The notes below the pieces were generated by a model. It did not search any database and was not told the origin of the DNA. It saw nothing but the letters and a program-made list of their open reading frames with translations. 8,108 nt of DNA. It comes from Emcibacteraceae bacterium. Its GTDB lineage: Bacteria; Pseudomonadota; Alphaproteobacteria; Sphingomonadales; Emcibacteraceae. This document shows, in pieces, positions 5,387-8,108 of this stretch; positions within the stretch are counted from its first letter, which is position 1, and every line of letters begins with the position of its first letter. Location of the stretch: the NCBI GenBank assembly GCA_016763335.1, contig JAESUD010000090.1, positions 1 to 8,108 on the forward strand, in the 5' to 3' direction. Both the position numbers and the translations under genes were made by a program.

Positions 5387-7314
5387 TATTCCTCATACCA
5401 TAATTGGAACATTAAAATAGCCCATATTTTATGTTGCCAATTTCTTTTCCCTGATTGATGTTCTTGCCATACCTTTTGAATAATTTTAGGTTCAAAAAAA
5501 CCTTCTTTTTTCAATCGACTTTCATCTATTAGTTTTTCTGCCCACTCTTTTAACGGCCCCCGGAGCCACTCATCAATCGGAACTCCAAAGCCCATCTTAG
5601 GGCGTTCCATAATTGATTTTGGCACATGTTTATACAAAACTTCCTTTAAGCACCATTTGGTAATGCCGCCGCGTAGTTTATATTCTAATGGTAGTGTCCA
5701 TGCAAATTCGACTACTTTATGATTTAGAAATGGAATACGTCCTTCCAAAGACACCCCCATAGACGCACGGTCAACTTTAGCCAATATATCATCAGGTAAA
5801 TAGCTGATGGTATCGATAGCCATCATTTTTTCAACATCATTCGTTAAATTAGGTGTGCGTTTTGGATCATTTAATGCCGTTAAAGGCTCTTTAGAATTAA
5901 TAACAATTTCATCCGGTTTATTCCAAGTGGACACTAAACCTTTGTAAAGCTCTGAAACCGTTTTGGTAGTAAGAACATTTGCTGCCTTATGCATTTTGTC
6001 CCCTAGGTTAGCCATTTTAAATTTAGTAGGGATAATTTTATTTATATTGTTCCATGTTTTAACAGAAACAAGTGTCATGAAAAATGCACAAAGAGACCTG
6101 ATAGGCCTCGGTATTTTTGATAATTTAGCCCATAAATTATGTGTCATTACATAACGATTATAGCCACAAAATAATTCATCACCGGCATCACCCGATAAAG
6201 AAACCGTAACATGTTCTTTTGCCATCTTAGATACTAAATAAGTAGGGATCTGAGAACTATCTGCGAAAGGTTCATCATATAATTTGGCAAGTTTAGAAAT
6301 GACACTCATTGCTTGTTCTGATGTGACATATAATTCCGTATGTTCTGTGCCAAGGTGCTCTGCAACGGCCCTTGCATGCACGGCTTCATCATACCCCTCT
6401 TCATTAAAACCGATAGAGAAAGTTTTAATTGGCCTTTCAGATTGAGCTTGCATCAGGGCAACAACTGTTGACGAGTCTATGCCACCGGATAAAAAAGCCC
6501 CTAATGGTACATCTGCCATCATTTGTTGTTTAATGGATTTTTTTAATATTTTTTCCAATTCTTCAACGGCTTCATCCTCATTACCCTGATAAAGGTTTTG
6601 TTCGTGGTTTTCACTGATTTCTTTAAAAGACCAATATTCGATATATGTTTCTGTTTTGTCTTGTGCGTTAATTTCAAGAAGATGGCCTGGCAACAATTTT
6701 TTCACATTTTTATATATAGAATAAGGGGCTGGAATATAAAAATGTCGCAAATATAATGCTAACGCATCTCTATTTATATCAGCGTTAAATTCGGGGTGGC
6801 TCTTTAAGGCTTTTAATTCAGAGCCAAATAATAATGTCTCCCCATGCCATCCGTAATATAAGGGCTTCTCGCCTAATCTATCTCGCCCTAAGGTTAATTT
6901 ATTAGTTACTTTATCCCAAACAGCAAAGGCAAACATACCAGTAGATTTTTTTATCGTTTCTTCAATACCCCAAATATCAAATCCAACCAGCAACGTTTCT
7001 GTATCAGAATGGCCTTTCCAGTTAACACTTTCTATGGCTTCAATTTCTTTTCTTAAATCTAAATGATTATAAATCTCACCGTTATAAGCCAAGATGAAAC
7101 GACCTGTATTTGATGGCATTGGCTGGTGACCAGCACTAGAGATATCTACAATGGATAGCCGCCTATGTCCTAGGCCGATTTGCGTATTCTCATCCATCCA
7201 TATTCCAGAATCATCCGGACCTCGGTGAGATATTACATCAGTCATATTCACTAGAAGATCATTTGTAACCGATTGGGAACCTATTCTTCCCAAAACTCCT
7301 ACTAAGCCACACAT
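5377..7314 (-). CDS. asnB: AsnB-type glutamine-dependent amidotransferase (asparagine synthase family)
   Basis: A 645-residue class II glutamine amidotransferase fused to an asparagine-synthase domain. Cys2, exposed as the N-terminal nucleophile after Met removal, heads the glutaminase domain (about 2-215), with SHRGPDDSG (29-37), GHRRLSI (49-55) and YNGEIYNH (77-84). The synthase domain has the ATP-binding PP-loop SGGIDSS (276-282), DEPFADSSQIPTYL (347-360), LSGDAGDELFCGY (373-385), then LPDDILAKVDRASMG (506-520) and SLEGRIPFLNH (522-532), and ends in the usual RPKMGFGVPIDEWLRG (571-586). The family uses glutamine and ATP to amidate a carboxylate, classically Asp to Asn. Homologues are common in capsule and O-antigen loci, where they are thought to amidate uronic acids. 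That role is inferred here from context. A strong GGGGAAG ribosome-binding site lies within the last codons of the preceding glycosyltransferase gene, and the ATG is 2 bases after that gene's stop, so translation is probably coupled. Confidence 0.9.
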   Translation of the reverse strand: MCGLVGVLGRIGSQSVTNDLLVNMTDVISHRGPDDSGIWMDENTQIGLGHRRLSIVDISSAGHQPMPSNTGRFILAYNGEIYNHLDLRKEIEAIESVNWKGHSDTETLLVGFDIWGIEETIKKSTGMFAFAVWDKVTNKLTLGRDRLGEKPLYYGWHGETLLFGSELKALKSHPEFNADINRDALALYLRHFYIPAPYSIYKNVKKLLPGHLLEINAQDKTETYIEYWSFKEISENHEQNLYQGNEDEAVEELEKILKKSIKQQMMADVPLGAFLSGGIDSSTVVALMQAQSERPIKTFSIGFNEEGYDEAVHARAVAEHLGTEHTELYVTSEQAMSVISKLAKLYDEPFADSSQIPTYLVSKMAKEHVTVSLSGDAGDELFCGYNRYVMTHNLWAKLSKIPRPIRSLCAFFMTLVSVKTWNNINKIIPTKFKMANLGDKMHKAANVLTTKTVSELYKGLVSTWNKPDEIVINSKEPLTALNDPKRTPNLTNDVEKMMAIDTISYLPDDILAKVDRASMGVSLEGRIPFLNHKVVEFAWTLPLEYKLRGGITKWCLKEVLYKHVPKSIMERPKMGFGVPIDEWLRGPLKEWAEKLIDESRLKKEGFFEPKIIQKVWQEHQSGKRNWQHKIWAILMFQLWYEEYHK

Positions 7315-7316
7315 CG

Positions 7317-8108
7317 TTATACTTCCCCGTTTAATAAACTGGTATACACAGCGTCAAATTTTTTACGTGTTTGATTAATTGTAAACTCTTGCTCTATACG
7401 CATTCTAGCTTTCGAACCCAAGGATTTATTTTGCTCAATAGAATTATTTATCAATAATTCCAGCCCTTCTACAAGTGCCAATGGATTGTTTTTATCAACT
7501 ATAACCCCTGTATCACTTAATAAATGTTTTACATCACCAACATTTGTTGCAACACATGGCAAGCCGACGGCCATGGCTTCACCTAATACATTTGGAAAAC
7601 CTTCTGTTCGAGAATGCAAACAAAATATATCCATAGCGGATAGACAAGCTAATATATCGGATTGTTCTTCTAATACAGTAATGTTTTTACCTAAATTTGC
7701 ATCATTTATCCATGAAATTAATTGCTCATTATCTTTATTAATACCTTTTCCAATTATAAGAAAATGTATATTCGTATTCCTTAAATTTAATATTTTTGCA
7801 GATTTAAGGAATATTTCCTGCCCTTTATCTTCGCTAAATCTACCAAGACTGCCAATAACAATATTATTCTCGTCTATATTATATTTTGCTCGGAGAGTTT
7901 CTCTTTTTAGATTATCAAATTGTAAATGTTCCAATTCAAACCCATTGCCAATAACAAGCATCTTTTTTCGAGCATAGCCTAAGGAAACATGTTTGTTCAT
8001 TGATGCCGTAGCAACACATATAATTCTTGTTGGTATAAAATAAGATAACAAGGCGCAAACTTGTCGAATAATAGCTGTAATAAAAGATCCTTTTTTTAAT
8101 TCTGTAGT
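7317..8108 (-). CDS. GT4-type glycosyltransferase, N-terminus beyond the window (partial)
   Basis: The reading frame is open through the right edge, giving 263 visible residues and no true start. A TTG at 8051-8049 could serve as a start but would remove the N-terminal domain, and coding sequence continues upstream of it (TTELKKGSFI and onward). Visible from the left are the end of the acceptor domain, ATASMNKHVSLGYARKK and VIGNGFELEHL, then the donor domain with GSLGRFSEDKGQEIFLKSA, HFLIIGKG and SRTEGFPNVLGEAMAVGLP. The last contains the E-x7-E motif of GT4 enzymes. The C-terminal part ends normally for the family (IEQEFTINQTRKKFDAVY). It should transfer an activated sugar to the lipid-linked repeat unit in the cytoplasm. 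The donor and linkage cannot be read. It precedes the asnB-like gene by 2 bases and is probably co-transcribed with it. It is clearly distinct from the other GT4 enzyme at 2006-3133. Confidence 0.88.
   Translation of the reverse strand, partial: TTELKKGSFITAIIRQVCALLSYFIPTRIICVATASMNKHVSLGYARKKMLVIGNGFELEHLQFDNLKRETLRAKYNIDENNIVIGSLGRFSEDKGQEIFLKSAKILNLRNTNIHFLIIGKGINKDNEQLISWINDANLGKNITVLEEQSDILACLSAMDIFCLHSRTEGFPNVLGEAMAVGLPCVATNVGDVKHLLSDTGVIVDKNNPLALVEGLELLINNSIEQNKSLGSKARMRIEQEFTINQTRKKFDAVYTSLLNGEV

Noticed and set aside
5382..5397. Inverted repeat TATGA-TATTCC-TCATA at the wzy/asnB junction as a terminator
   Set aside because: Only a 5-base AT-rich stem with no T-run. Likely chance in AT-rich DNA.
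7486..7977. A 163-codon plus-strand ORF opposite the right-hand glycosyltransferase
   Set aside because: It lies entirely antisense to a clear GT4 coding frame with conserved motifs, its translation matches no family I recognise, and it has a low-complexity Ser/Phe/Ile-rich composition typical of a shadow frame.
8049..8051. TTG as the start of the right-hand glycosyltransferase
   Set aside because: The frame stays open and family-like up to the window edge, and starting here would remove the N-terminal half of the enzyme.

Overview
The window is a stretch of a Gram-negative bacterial chromosome, most likely a low-GC member of the Pseudomonadota. The case for Gram-negative is direct: there is an outer-membrane capsule-assembly beta-barrel (Wzi family) with a signal peptide, and an inner-membrane Wzz-type chain-length regulator. 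The genus cannot be told from the sequence. By hand count, positions 61-360 are about 42% G+C and positions 4801-5100 (inside the polymerase gene) about 31%, so the polysaccharide genes are visibly more AT-rich than the left edge.

Layout. Positions 1-387 (+) hold the last codons of an unidentified gene and a small eight-cysteine DUF1272 protein. A 149-base AT-rich gap with a candidate promoter follows. Positions 537-2009 (+) encode a Wzi-like protein, which ends tail-to-tail in a 4-base overlap with a two-gene minus-strand unit. That unit reads wzz-like gene (4012 to 3137), then a GT4 glycosyltransferase (3133 to 2006), with 3 bases between them. A 132-base divergent intergenic region (4013-4144) separates it from a lone plus-strand polytopic membrane protein that looks like a Wzy polymerase (4145 or 4109 to 5386). 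Its end overlaps by 10 bases a second minus-strand unit: a GT4 glycosyltransferase cut by the right edge (8108 to 7317), then an AsnB-type amidotransferase (7314 to 5377), 2 bases apart.

Together positions 537-8108 form part of a Wzy-dependent capsule or O-antigen-like polysaccharide locus. The two glycosyltransferases would build the lipid-linked repeat unit on the cytoplasmic face. The AsnB-like enzyme would amidate a carboxyl group, plausibly on a uronic acid of the repeat. The Wzy-like protein would polymerise repeats on the periplasmic face, the Wzz-like protein would set chain length, and Wzi would help hold or assemble the polymer at the cell surface. The flippase, initiating sugar-phosphate transferase, Wza exporter and nucleotide-sugar genes are not in the window.

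No RNA gene, insertion sequence, CRISPR array or attachment site was seen. I found no convincing new system. The points most worth a second look are the strand-alternating layout with overlapping convergent ends, the AsnB variant with a non-canonical active-site motif, and the DUF1272 neighbour.
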